From positions 450,530-514,529 of the forward strand of contig JAHCIT010000002.1 of NCBI GenBank assembly GCA_026129095.1: 64,000 nt of DNA, in the 5' to 3' direction. The position numbers were made by a program, and so were the translations under genes. The DNA is from Deltaproteobacteria bacterium. Its GTDB lineage: Bacteria > JAGRBM01 > JAHCIT01. Under the pieces are notes generated by a model. That model ran no database searches, was not told the DNA's origin, and saw only the letters and a list, made by a program, of their open reading frames with translations. Position 1 is the first letter of the stretch, and each line of letters begins with the position of its first letter. Positions 17,582-24,847 of the stretch are shown here, in pieces.

Positions 17582-18044
17582 CTCTTCTCTTCCTCGTTGC
17601 TCCTGCCGGGAGAACCGGGGCAGTCCGGCCACCGGGGCCCCGCAAGGTTCAGTTGAAGAACCCCGAGTACCCACAGGCGGATGCGTATGGTGACCGGTTT
17701 TGGTTCCCCTGAACCTCTCCGTACCACACCTATAAGCTAATCCCCTTTAGGGCAGGAACAAGGATAGAGGTCATAAAACCAAACCTCTGGATTTAATGAA
17801 AATCACCGGTTGGAAAGCAGGCCACCGGAACCATCGGTAACTATGGAGAAAATACACTTGCGCCCAGCAAGGACCTCGCAAGACAGGGTATTTTGACTTT
17901 ACCAATTTAACTGTAAATTCAGTTGGTTATAATGATTCTGAGGATTTATTTTGCCCGGCGTCGTTGCGTTTCACGGCAGGACGCACGTAGTCTGGAACCA
18001 CGATTTGACGCGTCATGTCTAACATGCGCTCACCGAGGGTAAAA
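17582..18044 (+). other. Intergenic region between divergent genes; AT-rich leader of the ybaB-recR unit
   Basis: No credible gene is seen here. The left part is GC-rich leader of the minus-strand winged-helix gene. From about 17700 it becomes AT-rich. A perfect TATAAT sits at 17928-17933, about 110 bases before the ybaB start; the best -35-like hexamer at proper distance (TTTAAC, 17906-17911) is poor, and a TTGACT at 17893 is too far. I consider this the likely promoter zone of the ybaB-recR-mglBA block. Confidence 0.4.
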
Positions 18045-18413
18045 ATGGCCGACGAACCTGCATCGCCCTTTGGAGGCCCGGTCGACCTGTCAAAGTTGAT
18101 GGGGCAGGCCCAGCAGCTGATGGCTGACGTGGGCAAGAAGCGCGAGGCGTACGAAAAAGCCCTCGAAAAGGAAATTGTTGAAGCCGCAGCCGGCGGTGGA
18201 ATGGTCAGGGTGAAGGCCAATGGTCTGGGTCGCATCCTGTCAATCTCCTTTGACCGCGAACTGGTTCAGCCGCTCGACACGGACCTTCTGCAAGATGTCA
18301 CCACCGCTGCTGTAAACGAGGCTCTCCGCCGGGCCGAAGCAGCCGCCGACAGGGTAAAAAACGAACTGCTTGCTGCCCTCCCCTTTGCCGGCCTGTTCCA
18401 GGGAAAGCTGTAG
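18045..18413 (+). CDS. ybaB: YbaB/EbfC nucleoid-associated protein
   Basis: 122 residues from the ATG at 18045, preferred over the upstream ATG at 18015 because GAGGGT lies just before it and family members start near LxKLMxQAQ. The LSKLMGQAQQLMADVGKKREAYEKALEKE coiled start, the glycine-rich GGGMVRVKANG and the DRELVQPLD strand are typical. YbaB forms dimers that bind DNA without strong sequence specificity. It is classically encoded directly before recR, as here. The C-terminal tail (PFAGLFQGKL) also fits the family. Confidence 0.9.
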   Translation: MADEPASPFGGPVDLSKLMGQAQQLMADVGKKREAYEKALEKEIVEAAAGGGMVRVKANGLGRILSISFDRELVQPLDTDLLQDVTTAAVNEALRRAEAAADRVKNELLAALPFAGLFQGKL

Positions 18414-18489
18414 CCGGACGCGGGTTGGATATTCTCCCGCTGGCTGGTTCCTCACTTAAATCCTCAGGGCTGCTAGACTTCCCCATACG

Positions 18490-19164
18490 ATGCTCGTTCC
18501 CGACCCTATCGACCGGCTGGCGGCTGTGTTTCGGCGACTGCCCGGCGTGGGACGTCGGCAGGCCCTCCGGATGGCTCTTTACATTGCCGACCGGCGCAAG
18601 GATCTCTTGAAACCGCTGGGCAAGGCGATCGAGGAGTTCGCTTCCCAGCTAAAGCCCTGCGCCCGCTGCACCGTCTGGACTGAAGGCGAACTCTGCGCCG
18701 TTTGTGCTGATCCGGATCGTGACAGACGAAAAATCTGTGTCATAGAAGACCTGCCTGATCTCGAATCGTTCGAGACCAGTGGCGTCTATACCGGCTTGTA
18801 CCACGTGCTCCACGGACGGCTCGCACCGTCCAAAGGAACAGGTCCCGGCGAGCTTTCATGGGAGCCATTGCTGGAACGGCTCCAGGCCGGGCCACCGGAA
18901 GAACTCGTTCTGGCCCTCAGCCATACCACCGAGGGGGAAACCACCGCCGCTGAACTCTGCCGTTCCGTCGATAAACTGGAACTCCCGATTCGGGTGACCC
19001 GGATCGTTCGTCCCTCTGGCGCCGGTCCGGAGCCCGAATACTGGGAGCGGGAAGAACTGGAGGAGGCACTGACGGGACGCCGGGCCTATCATCCTGAAAC
19101 CCGGCCCCGAAGGGCCAGACCCGCCTCAGGACGGTCCAGAACCCGGCACGGAAGTTCCGCTTGA
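18490..19164 (+). CDS. recR: Recombination mediator RecR
   Basis: 224 residues; RecR works with RecF/RecO to load RecA on gapped DNA. Visible parts: helix-hairpin-helix LPGVGRRQALRMAL, the four-Cys zinc finger (CARC...CAVC), the Toprim-domain start ICVIEDLPDLESFE and the C-terminal Walker-like region. The protein is about 20 residues longer than usual, with a basic, disordered tail after RRAYH. It is the second gene of the conserved ybaB-recR pair and directly precedes mglB-mglA, a linkage I associate with deltaproteobacteria. The ATG at 18490 has no obvious ribosome site. Confidence 0.94.
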   Translation: MLVPDPIDRLAAVFRRLPGVGRRQALRMALYIADRRKDLLKPLGKAIEEFASQLKPCARCTVWTEGELCAVCADPDRDRRKICVIEDLPDLESFETSGVYTGLYHVLHGRLAPSKGTGPGELSWEPLLERLQAGPPEELVLALSHTTEGETTAAELCRSVDKLELPIRVTRIVRPSGAGPEPEYWEREELEEALTGRRAYHPETRPRRARPASGRSRTRHGSSA

Positions 19165-19276
19165 AATCCCCTGCGGGTGCGGATACTTAAGCTGGTTACT
19201 TGTCCGCGAACGCCCCTTGGCTTGCGAGTGTAAGGCGCGTCAACGGTGCCGTTTTCTTGAAGGAGCACGGGAAGTT

Positions 19277-19762
19277 ATGGCTGGTCCAAGCTTCGTGATG
19301 TACGAAACCGAGTACAACGAGATCTCGGACGTCATTGAAAAACTGGCCAAGGAAGCGAACGCCAAGGTCGTCTTTCTGGTCGACAAAAACGGTCAGCTCA
19401 TCGCCAGTTGTGGCGAAACAGAGAATCTTGACACGACGTCGATGGCCTCGCTCACGGCAGGCAATATCGCAGCCACCGGCGGCCTTGCGAAATTGCTCGG
19501 CGAGCGTGAGTTCTCGGTCCTTTTCCACGAAGGCGACCGCGACAACCTGCATATCTCGATCATCGGCGGCCGGGTGATTCTCGTCGTGATCTTCGACGGC
19601 CGCAGCTCGCTCGGACTGGTTCGCCTCCGGGTCAAGAAGGCGGGCGAAGTCCTCCAGAAGATATTCGAGCGGCTGGTCGCCAAGGCCGAGGCCGAAGGAC
19701 AGGGTGCATCGCCATTTGCGGAGATCACCGACGACGATATCGATAACCTGTTCAGTGAATAA
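19277..19762 (+). CDS. mglB: Roadblock/LC7 protein MglB, GTPase-activating partner of MglA
   Basis: 161 residues from the ATG at 19277; the frame is open upstream to 19217 but [13 protein letters not shown] matches the family start. The alternating strands and helices ([54 protein letters not shown]) are the roadblock fold, and the length matches myxobacterial MglB. In Myxococcus MglB is the GAP for MglA and marks the lagging pole. It lies 20 bases upstream of mglA, so the two should be co-expressed. The C-terminal tail ends [10 protein letters not shown], acidic and probably disordered. Confidence 0.93.
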   Translation: MAGPSFVMYETEYNEISDVIEKLAKEANAKVVFLVDKNGQLIASCGETENLDTTSMASLTAGNIAATGGLAKLLGEREFSVLFHEGDRDNLHISIIGGRVILVVIFDGRSSLGLVRLRVKKAGEVLQKIFERLVAKAEAEGQGASPFAEITDDDIDNLFSE

Positions 19763-19782
19763 CGGGAGGTAGCCACAGAACC

Positions 19783-20370
19783 ATGTCGTTCATCAACTAC
19801 AGCTCCCGTGAGATCAACTGCAAGATCGTCTATTACGGTCCGGGGTTGTGCGGAAAGACAACCAATCTCCAGCACATCTACGACAAGTCCAATCCTGAAG
19901 CGAAGGGCAAGATGATCTCCCTCGCCACGGAAACCGAGCGGACGCTGTTTTTCGATTTCCTTCCGCTCTCGCTCGGCGAGATTCGCGGTTTCAAGACTCG
20001 CTTTCACCTCTACACGGTTCCTGGGCAGGTATTCTACGACGCCTCGCGCAAGCTGATCCTGAAGGGTGTGGATGGCGTCATTTTTGTCGCCGACAGCCAA
20101 GTGGAGCGCATGGAGGCAAACATCGAATCGGTCGAGAACCTGAAGCAGAATCTCGCCGAACAGGGCTACGACCTCGCCAAGATTCCCTATGTCATGCAGT
20201 GGAACAAGAGAGACCTTCCCAACGCCGCGCCGGTGGAGGAACTCCAGAAGCTTCTCAACCACCTGAATGTGCCGGCTTTCGAAGCCTGTGCATCCAAGGG
20301 CACTGGTGTGTTTGAAACGCTCAAAGCAAATGCCAAACTGGTCCTTACGGAACTGAAAAAGGGCAAATAG
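19783..20370 (+). CDS. mglA: Ras-like polarity GTPase MglA
   Basis: 195 residues, almost identical in pattern and length to Myxococcus xanthus MglA. P-loop GPGLCGKTT (19-27), PM3 with TVPGQ (78-82; the MglA-specific Thr replaces the usual Asp) and NKRD (141-144) are all intact, as is LTELKKGK at the C-terminus. In Myxococcus, MglA-GTP sits at the leading pole and activates both type IV pili and gliding complexes; MglB, encoded just upstream, turns it off. A GGGAGG precedes the ATG by about 12 bases. The two ZnR-GYF proteins and two PilT-like ATPases in this window are plausible effectors or outputs. Confidence 0.97.
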   Translation: MSFINYSSREINCKIVYYGPGLCGKTTNLQHIYDKSNPEAKGKMISLATETERTLFFDFLPLSLGEIRGFKTRFHLYTVPGQVFYDASRKLILKGVDGVIFVADSQVERMEANIESVENLKQNLAEQGYDLAKIPYVMQWNKRDLPNAAPVEELQKLLNHLNVPAFEACASKGTGVFETLKANAKLVLTELKKGK

Positions 20371-20459
20371 CCCTCCGTTTCCCCTTCCCGCTCCGGAGCG
20401 GCTAGGATTCCCCACACGGGTTCCCCCCTGTCCCACAGGAACCAGTACGAGGGCATTTC

Positions 20460-20918
20460 ATGGATATTACCAACGTTATCAGCGCACTGTTAAGCGAAAT
20501 GCAGCGGATCTCCTCGTCCGAGACTGTTGTCGGGAAACCCATACGCGTCGGCGATGCCACCATCATCCCGATCAGCAAGCTGGGGCTAGGCTTTGGTGCT
20601 GGTGTGGCAGACGCCAGGGGCAGCCGGGCGCAGACCACCGACGGCGCAATGGGCGGGGCGGGGGCCGGTGGCGGTATTTCAGTCGATCCGCAGGCATTCA
20701 TCGTTGTGGACAAGGACGGACAGGCACAACTCCTGTCGCTCCAGCAATCGAAAGAGTCGGTGCTGACCCGTGCCATCGAACTGCTCCCGCAGGTCGTTGA
20801 AAAGGTCGCAGACGCTACCGCCAATGCATCAAGCCGGCTGCTGGATCGTGCCGCTCCGGAGCCCGCGCTCCCGCAGGCGGCCGTCCGCACGGAAAAATCC
20901 GGCAAGACGAAAAACTGA
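20460..20918 (+). CDS. GerW/YtfJ-family protein
   Basis: 152 residues with the GerW signature: an N-terminal helix, VVGKPIRVGDATIIPISKLGLGFGAG, then a glycine-rich GGAGAGGG loop and PQAFIVVDKDG. The family was named from sporulation proteins of Bacillus (YtfJ/GerW) but occurs in many non-sporulating bacteria; the molecular function is unknown. It starts about 90 bases after mglA with GAGGG upstream of the ATG. The next gene encodes a DUF2953 protein, the same neighbour as in Bacillus, so the pair forms a conserved module. Confidence 0.88.
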   Translation: MDITNVISALLSEMQRISSSETVVGKPIRVGDATIIPISKLGLGFGAGVADARGSRAQTTDGAMGGAGAGGGISVDPQAFIVVDKDGQAQLLSLQQSKESVLTRAIELLPQVVEKVADATANASSRLLDRAAPEPALPQAAVRTEKSGKTKN

Positions 20919-20924
20919 CTCCGC

Positions 20925-21641
20925 ATGGAACTGACTGGCTGGATCGCTCCGCTGATAATTGCCGGAGCGGCCGTTGCTGCTGTGTGTACCGCCATTGCCG
21001 TCTGGCTGTGGCGGACTCCACTGTCCATAGGTGGAAGATTGGCAGGAGGACTGGAGCGTGCTCTCGATGTGGAAGGTGAGGTCCGTTTTCATCCCTTCTG
21101 GATCAGGGCGGTACCGTCCGGGGGACAGGTTATCCTGTCAGCCGGTTTTCACTCACGGACGCTCTGGAGCGGACCACTACCCATACAAAGGGAAAGCCCG
21201 CCCTTTGCAGAGCAGGTCGACAAAGCTGGCAGGAATCTGAAAAAATCCGCCGATATTCTCGGCTTCCTCAACCGTCACTGGGGTCTTGGCAACATTGCCC
21301 TGCTTCTTCTGTCCTTTCGCCGGTTCATCCGGACCGGCAGACTGGAGGGTTATATTGAATACGGCGCCGAAGACCCCGCGATCACGGGCAGGCTGTTTGG
21401 CTATCAGTGCTCGGTCGCCTACCTGTTGCCAGAGCTGCCGGACTTCCGGGTGATCCCCGTGTGGAAATTCCGGACCTGGTTTGAAATCGACATGCGGCTG
21501 CTGGCCGATCTCCATGTCGCCCGGATGGCTGTGGCCATTTTGTGGTTCGGTATCACCCGGTTCCGCCTGAAACCACCTGCCAGCCCGCAGCCGGAGTCAG
21601 CCCCCAGAATTGCCGGGGTGGAATACCCTCATGCCGCCTGA
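20925..21641 (+). CDS. DUF2953 membrane protein
   Basis: 238 residues. An N-terminal membrane helix (IAPLIIAGAAVAAVCTAIAVWLW) is followed by a globular part with FLNRHWGLGNIALLLLSFRRFI and an aromatic C-terminal half. This matches the DUF2953 pattern, whose members in Firmicutes sit beside ytfJ. It starts six bases after the GerW-like gene stop and ends inside the start of the next small gene, so the three are surely one operon. The role is unknown; a membrane partner of the GerW protein is an inference from synteny. Confidence 0.75.
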   Translation: MELTGWIAPLIIAGAAVAAVCTAIAVWLWRTPLSIGGRLAGGLERALDVEGEVRFHPFWIRAVPSGGQVILSAGFHSRTLWSGPLPIQRESPPFAEQVDKAGRNLKKSADILGFLNRHWGLGNIALLLLSFRRFIRTGRLEGYIEYGAEDPAITGRLFGYQCSVAYLLPELPDFRVIPVWKFRTWFEIDMRLLADLHVARMAVAILWFGITRFRLKPPASPQPESAPRIAGVEYPHAA

Positions 21642-21975
21642 ACATTTTCCCCGTTATGCTACCCACGAGGAATTCATCGCAGGCAGGTGCATGGAAGTAG
21701 AAGGCAGCCGCCTGGTGCCGGTTTCACGAATCGCGGTATCAGCCGGTGGAAGTGGCATGGCCAATAGCCATTTGGGTGGGATTGGTGGCTCGGCAAAAAC
21801 CGAGGTGATCGGCACCTGGGTAGTGGACCAGGCCGGCACGGAGCGATGGCTTCCGGCCACCCCCGTACCGCCGGGACCTGAAGGCACATGGAACGACTGG
21901 CTCGCCGCCCGCCCGGAACTGGTCCAGGCAGTCAGAACCGCACTCGCTACTTTTTCCCGGGAACGCGAACGATGA
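21631..21975 (+). CDS. Small GerW-like protein (possible diverged paralogue)
   Basis: 114 residues from the ATG at 21631, which overlaps the preceding stop by 11 bases; GGGGTGG lies upstream. The core VEGSRLVPVSRIAVSAGGSGMA...GGIGGS...VVDQAGTERWLP repeats the order of the GerW signature (VPxS strand, glycine-rich loop, then a hydrophobic strand ending in an acidic-Gly turn), but is shorter and diverged. It is therefore either a second, minimal GerW-type protein or an unrelated small protein with similar composition. Its 3' end overlaps the convergent YcfL-like gene by 29 bases. Confidence 0.65.
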   Translation: MPPEHFPRYATHEEFIAGRCMEVEGSRLVPVSRIAVSAGGSGMANSHLGGIGGSAKTEVIGTWVVDQAGTERWLPATPVPPGPEGTWNDWLAARPELVQAVRTALATFSRERER

Positions 21976-22360
21976 TTTCGAGATTGACCAGGTCGGAGAT
22001 TTCGGGCTGCTGGACAGTCAGGTTAATCTGATCCAGCGCATCCAGCGTGACCGACTTCCACTCCGACGGATCCCCGGCAAGGATACCGAGCGTGTTGTAC
22101 CAGCGGGTCTGGTATTCGAATTCCTGTTTTTTCCGTGAAAAGTTCTCAAACAGAATCACATGGGTCCGAACATCTCCAGACTCTTTGACCGTGGCAATGC
22201 TGACCTTGACTGCACGGGCAAGGTCACCGTCGTTACCTTCCGCATATAGCATCTTGCCGCCGAGATCGGACCGGTACCGGTTTGGAATGCGCGGATAGGA
22301 ACAGGCGGTACCTGCAAGCACAAGAGAAAGCATCAGTGTGGTTCTGGTGATACGTTTCAT
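21947..22360 (-). CDS. YcfL-like (DUF1425) lipoprotein
   Basis: 137 residues with a signal peptide ending in the lipobox LAGTAC, so it is a predicted lipoprotein. The core HVILFENFSRKKQEFEYQTRWYN followed by WKSVTLDALDQINLTVQQP matches DUF1425, a beta-sandwich family including E. coli YcfL. It starts three bases after the stop of the upstream gene, a CsgG/LpoB-like protein; in E. coli ycfL and lpoB are also neighbours. A GGAG precedes the ATG by about 12 bases. Probable role: periplasmic partner in cell-envelope maintenance. Confidence 0.75.
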   Translation of the reverse strand: MKRITRTTLMLSLVLAGTACSYPRIPNRYRSDLGGKMLYAEGNDGDLARAVKVSIATVKESGDVRTHVILFENFSRKKQEFEYQTRWYNTLGILAGDPSEWKSVTLDALDQINLTVQQPEISDLVNLEIIVRVPGKK

Positions 22361-22363
22361 TAG

Positions 22364-23374
22364 TTACCGGGTCAGCTCCCTGAACATCGATTTTACTGCA
22401 CCGGGAATCACTCCGAGCCGGTTGGGAATGGTCCGCCGGGTGCGTTTTACAACCTTGCCGGTCCTGGAGTCGATGAAACTGGCCGTCACCTGCAGGTCCT
22501 GGCCTACCACGGCGGCCGATCCATAAATGACATTGCTGGCACCGACAAGCTGGCCGATGTTCGCCATGCAGTTTTCGTTGTCGCAACCAAGCATCTGCTG
22601 CAAAGCGGCGGCGGTCAGCATCGCCTTGGCGTCGGCCTCGGTAATGACGTTATAGGTTCCGGACTCGCTGGCGGCGGTCAGGAATGCGTCCAGAACGGCG
22701 GTTCGCACATTATCGATACTGTCCGACCCTCCGATACCGCTGATAAAAATCTTGGGGAGTGCCGACGTGTCGCCCTGACCCTTGTCCCGCTCCTGAACCG
22801 CCTTGAAAACATTATCCAGAATGACGACAGCTGTATTGTGTGCGAGCGGTCCCTGTGCGTTCCTGTGATCCCGCGCGTTCAGGCCTCCGAAGATAGGTGC
22901 CCGGACTTCCAGTATCTCGGAAAACTCCCATGTCTTGACCGGTTTGCCATAGTCGAACAGCTCATATGTGCCATTAACATGATATGACTGCGATGGGCCT
23001 TTTCGCTCATTCTGGAGATCCTTGAGCATCACGCGGACCACCCACCGTTCGTTTTCAAACTTGCTGGGCGGCCCCTCGCAATCGCTCCGGTAGTTACATG
23101 CATCGACACGGCTCGAGTCGAACGCCTTATCAAATACATCCTTGAATGCGCGGTTCCAGAAGTCGGCTTCACCCGCTGTCCCGTAATAGGGCCAGATCAC
23201 TATCGAATCCGTGCCTTTTTCAGCCGGAACCATGGCCTGCCGTTCTGGCGTCAGCACTTCCAGTTTGCTCTCGGAAAACAGCTCGGAGTTGAACCCCGCC
23301 CATACCGGTTTCACCGCCAGTGTAATGGCAACAAGCAGTCCGATACCCACCTTGCAAGAAACGACCGATTTCAT
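22364..23374 (-). CDS. Exported CsgG/TolB-N/LpoB-like protein
   Basis: 336 residues with a Sec signal peptide (cleavage expected near KPVWAGF). The C-terminal third has the fold signature of CsgG/LpoB/TolB N-domains: IFISGIGG strand, RTAVLDAFLTAASESGTYNVIT, then GCDNENCMANIGQLVGASNVIYGSA and a strand pair ending in DSRTGKVVKRTRR. The Cys pair (CDNENC) probably forms a disulphide. In E. coli the LpoB version activates a penicillin-binding protein; CsgG forms an export pore. The adjacent YcfL-like gene favours the LpoB comparison. The N-terminal two thirds are not recognised. Confidence 0.7.
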   Translation of the reverse strand: MKSVVSCKVGIGLLVAITLAVKPVWAGFNSELFSESKLEVLTPERQAMVPAEKGTDSIVIWPYYGTAGEADFWNRAFKDVFDKAFDSSRVDACNYRSDCEGPPSKFENERWVVRVMLKDLQNERKGPSQSYHVNGTYELFDYGKPVKTWEFSEILEVRAPIFGGLNARDHRNAQGPLAHNTAVVILDNVFKAVQERDKGQGDTSALPKIFISGIGGSDSIDNVRTAVLDAFLTAASESGTYNVITEADAKAMLTAAALQQMLGCDNENCMANIGQLVGASNVIYGSAAVVGQDLQVTASFIDSRTGKVVKRTRRTIPNRLGVIPGAVKSMFRELTR

Positions 23375-23485
23375 ACCCGTATCTCCCTAGCCCGGATTGC
23401 TCCCAGATGTGTCCGGATGTCCTTAGCCGCACGGCTCTATATTGCCAAGCTGACGATCATATTCGTGTGGATCTACATGCAGCAC

Positions 23486-23522
23486 AAAAGAAAACCGCCG
23501 CCCTTTTGTGAAGGGCGGCGGT
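23486..23522 (-). terminator. Rho-independent terminator of the small lipoprotein gene
   Basis: Perfect 12-bp stem: 23494-23505 pairs with 23511-23522 around a TTGTG loop (plus-strand reading). On the minus strand the stem is followed by a TTTTCTTTT tract (23494-23486). It lies 26 bases beyond the stop of the gene at 23548-23994 and separates it from the downstream gene ending the same strand run. Confidence 0.9.
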
Positions 23523-23547
23523 CCCGTTTAGACAGGCTTGCGCCAGA

Positions 23548-23994
23548 TTACAGCTTGACGCGAACAGCCTTGCCCGTGATGGTCACGCATTCACGGTTGT
23601 AGACCAGATAGTCCGTCTTGTCCGACTTGGAACGGGTCGGGAGAATGAAGTCAGCGCCCTTGAAGGCTTCAATGGCGTTGTACTTGGCGGCCGATGTAGC
23701 CGATGGGCCACCGCCGAACAGGCCCTTCAGCATGTCCGCGAAGCTCGTGCCACCCTGGCCGACGCTCACCGTTTCAAGGGTTCCGACCTTGGCTTCGCCC
23801 TCAAGGGTAATGAAACCAAAGAGCAGGGCCTTGCAGGCCTGTCCCTGGGTATCGCCCACGAGTTCGTAGTCCGTGCCTTTCTTCCACTTCTCAAAGTCAA
23901 AGCCACCGACACCGATCGTCGGATTGGAATTGGCATAGGAAGCGCATCCAGCGCTCAGTGCCAGGGCCGCGAAAGCAAATGCAAACTTCTTCAT
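23548..23994 (-). CDS. Small predicted lipoprotein, unknown function
   Basis: 148 residues. The signal peptide ends in the lipobox LSAGC. The mature part has two more Cys, Gly-rich stretches (GLFGGGPS) and a conserved-looking start GFDFEKWKKGTDYELVGDTQGQACK. I do not recognise the family. AAGGAG precedes the ATG, and the gene has its own strong terminator at 23486-23522, so it is probably a monocistronic, well-expressed surface or periplasmic lipoprotein. Repeated CAGGTT/AACCTG half-sites lie in its 5' leader. Confidence 0.75.
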   Translation of the reverse strand: MKKFAFAFAALALSAGCASYANSNPTIGVGGFDFEKWKKGTDYELVGDTQGQACKALLFGFITLEGEAKVGTLETVSVGQGGTSFADMLKGLFGGGPSATSAAKYNAIEAFKGADFILPTRSKSDKTDYLVYNRECVTITGKAVRVKL

Positions 23995-24296
23995 AGTAAC
24001 TCTCTCTCCTTCAGGTTTAACCTGTTTTCCCGCAGGTTAAGGGTTTGGTTTAGGTTGGCGACTATATCTATCATTCAACACGAACGTCAACGAAAAACTG
24101 CTAAACCGTCGCTTTTGTGCCCGCCAATCGGGTTGAATGAACGGGTCTTAATGCTTGGCATGGGCCTGATGACGCAATGCAAAGAGGTATTAGCCCGCCT
24201 TGATTTTCCGTGCCCGCGCGGAGAAATCTCCTGTTCTGTGCGATAACAGCCGTGTGGGGCTGGCCATGGTTTGGGTAAACAAAGGGGACTGGGAAC
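23995..24296. other. Intergenic region between divergent lipoprotein and yajQ genes
   Basis: No gene seen. Near 24012-24040 are closely spaced half-sites (CAGGTT, AACCTG, CAGGTTAA) belonging to the lipoprotein leader. The remainder is mixed composition; both divergent promoters must lie here but no convincing -35/-10 pair stands out. Confidence 0.5.
24012..24040. promoter_or_regulatory. Inverted repeats in lipoprotein 5' leader (possible operator or RNA hairpin)
   Basis: TTAACCTG at 24017-24024 and CAGGTTAA at 24033-24040 are exact reverse complements around an eight-base loop; an overlapping near-palindrome (CAGGT...ACCTG, 24012-24024) adds a third half-site. They lie 18-46 bases upstream of the lipoprotein ATG (23994), overlapping or just upstream of the ribosome site, so they could bind a repressor or fold in the mRNA. 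Confidence 0.4.
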
Positions 24297-24788
24297 ATGC
24301 CGTCTTTCGACGTGGTCAGTGAAGTAAACCTTCAGGAACTGGATAACGCCCTCAACCAGGCAAGGAAGGAACTCCAGCAGCGGTTCGACCTGAAGGACAC
24401 GCATAGCGAGATCAAGGACGACCAGAAGGAAAAGCTGATCACCATCACCTCCGACAGTGATTTTACGCTCAAGCAGGTCACATCGATTCTCGAGAACAAG
24501 CTCGCGAAGCGGAATGTGCCGCTTGAGAACCTCGACTACCAGCCGGTCGAAAATGCCGCCGGTTCGTCGGTACGGCAGAAAATCAGGATCAAGACCGGTA
24601 TCGAAAAGGAACCGGCCAAGGAGATCGTGAAGGCGATCAAGGATTCAGGGCTCAAGGTTCAGGCGGCCATCCAGGACAACCAGGTCCGTGTGACCGGCAA
24701 GAAAAAGGATGATCTTCAGGCCGTCATGCAGTTGCTTCGGGAGCGCAAGTTCGGCCTTTCACTCCAGTTCACCAATTTCCGTGACTGA
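24297..24788 (+). CDS. yajQ: YajQ-family nucleotide-binding protein
   Basis: 163 residues, the whole-family length. MPSFDVVSEVNLQELDNAL, RFDLKD, ITSDSDF and the C-terminal RERKFGLSLQFTNFRD are hallmark segments. The protein has two ferredoxin-like halves; homologues bind c-di-GMP (Xanthomonas), nucleotides or RNA, and some act with transcription factors. GGGGACTGGG lies before the ATG. With the PilZ, HD-GYP and cNMP-domain genes it adds to the second-messenger content of this window, though ligand identity here is not shown. Confidence 0.95.
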   Translation: MPSFDVVSEVNLQELDNALNQARKELQQRFDLKDTHSEIKDDQKEKLITITSDSDFTLKQVTSILENKLAKRNVPLENLDYQPVENAAGSSVRQKIRIKTGIEKEPAKEIVKAIKDSGLKVQAAIQDNQVRVTGKKKDDLQAVMQLLRERKFGLSLQFTNFRD

Positions 24789-24847
24789 CCCGGCCCGGGG
24801 CGCCGGCTGGTCCAGTCCGCAACCCGAACGACGGTAATCATCCGCCA

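Noticed and set aside
20389-20400. Palindrome CGCTCCGGAGCG after mglA as a terminator
   Set aside because: Too short, without T-tract, and lies inside the leader of the next gene.
19393-20436. Minus-strand frame over mglA/mglB
   Set aside because: Both genes on the plus strand are highly conserved; the antisense product is meaningless.
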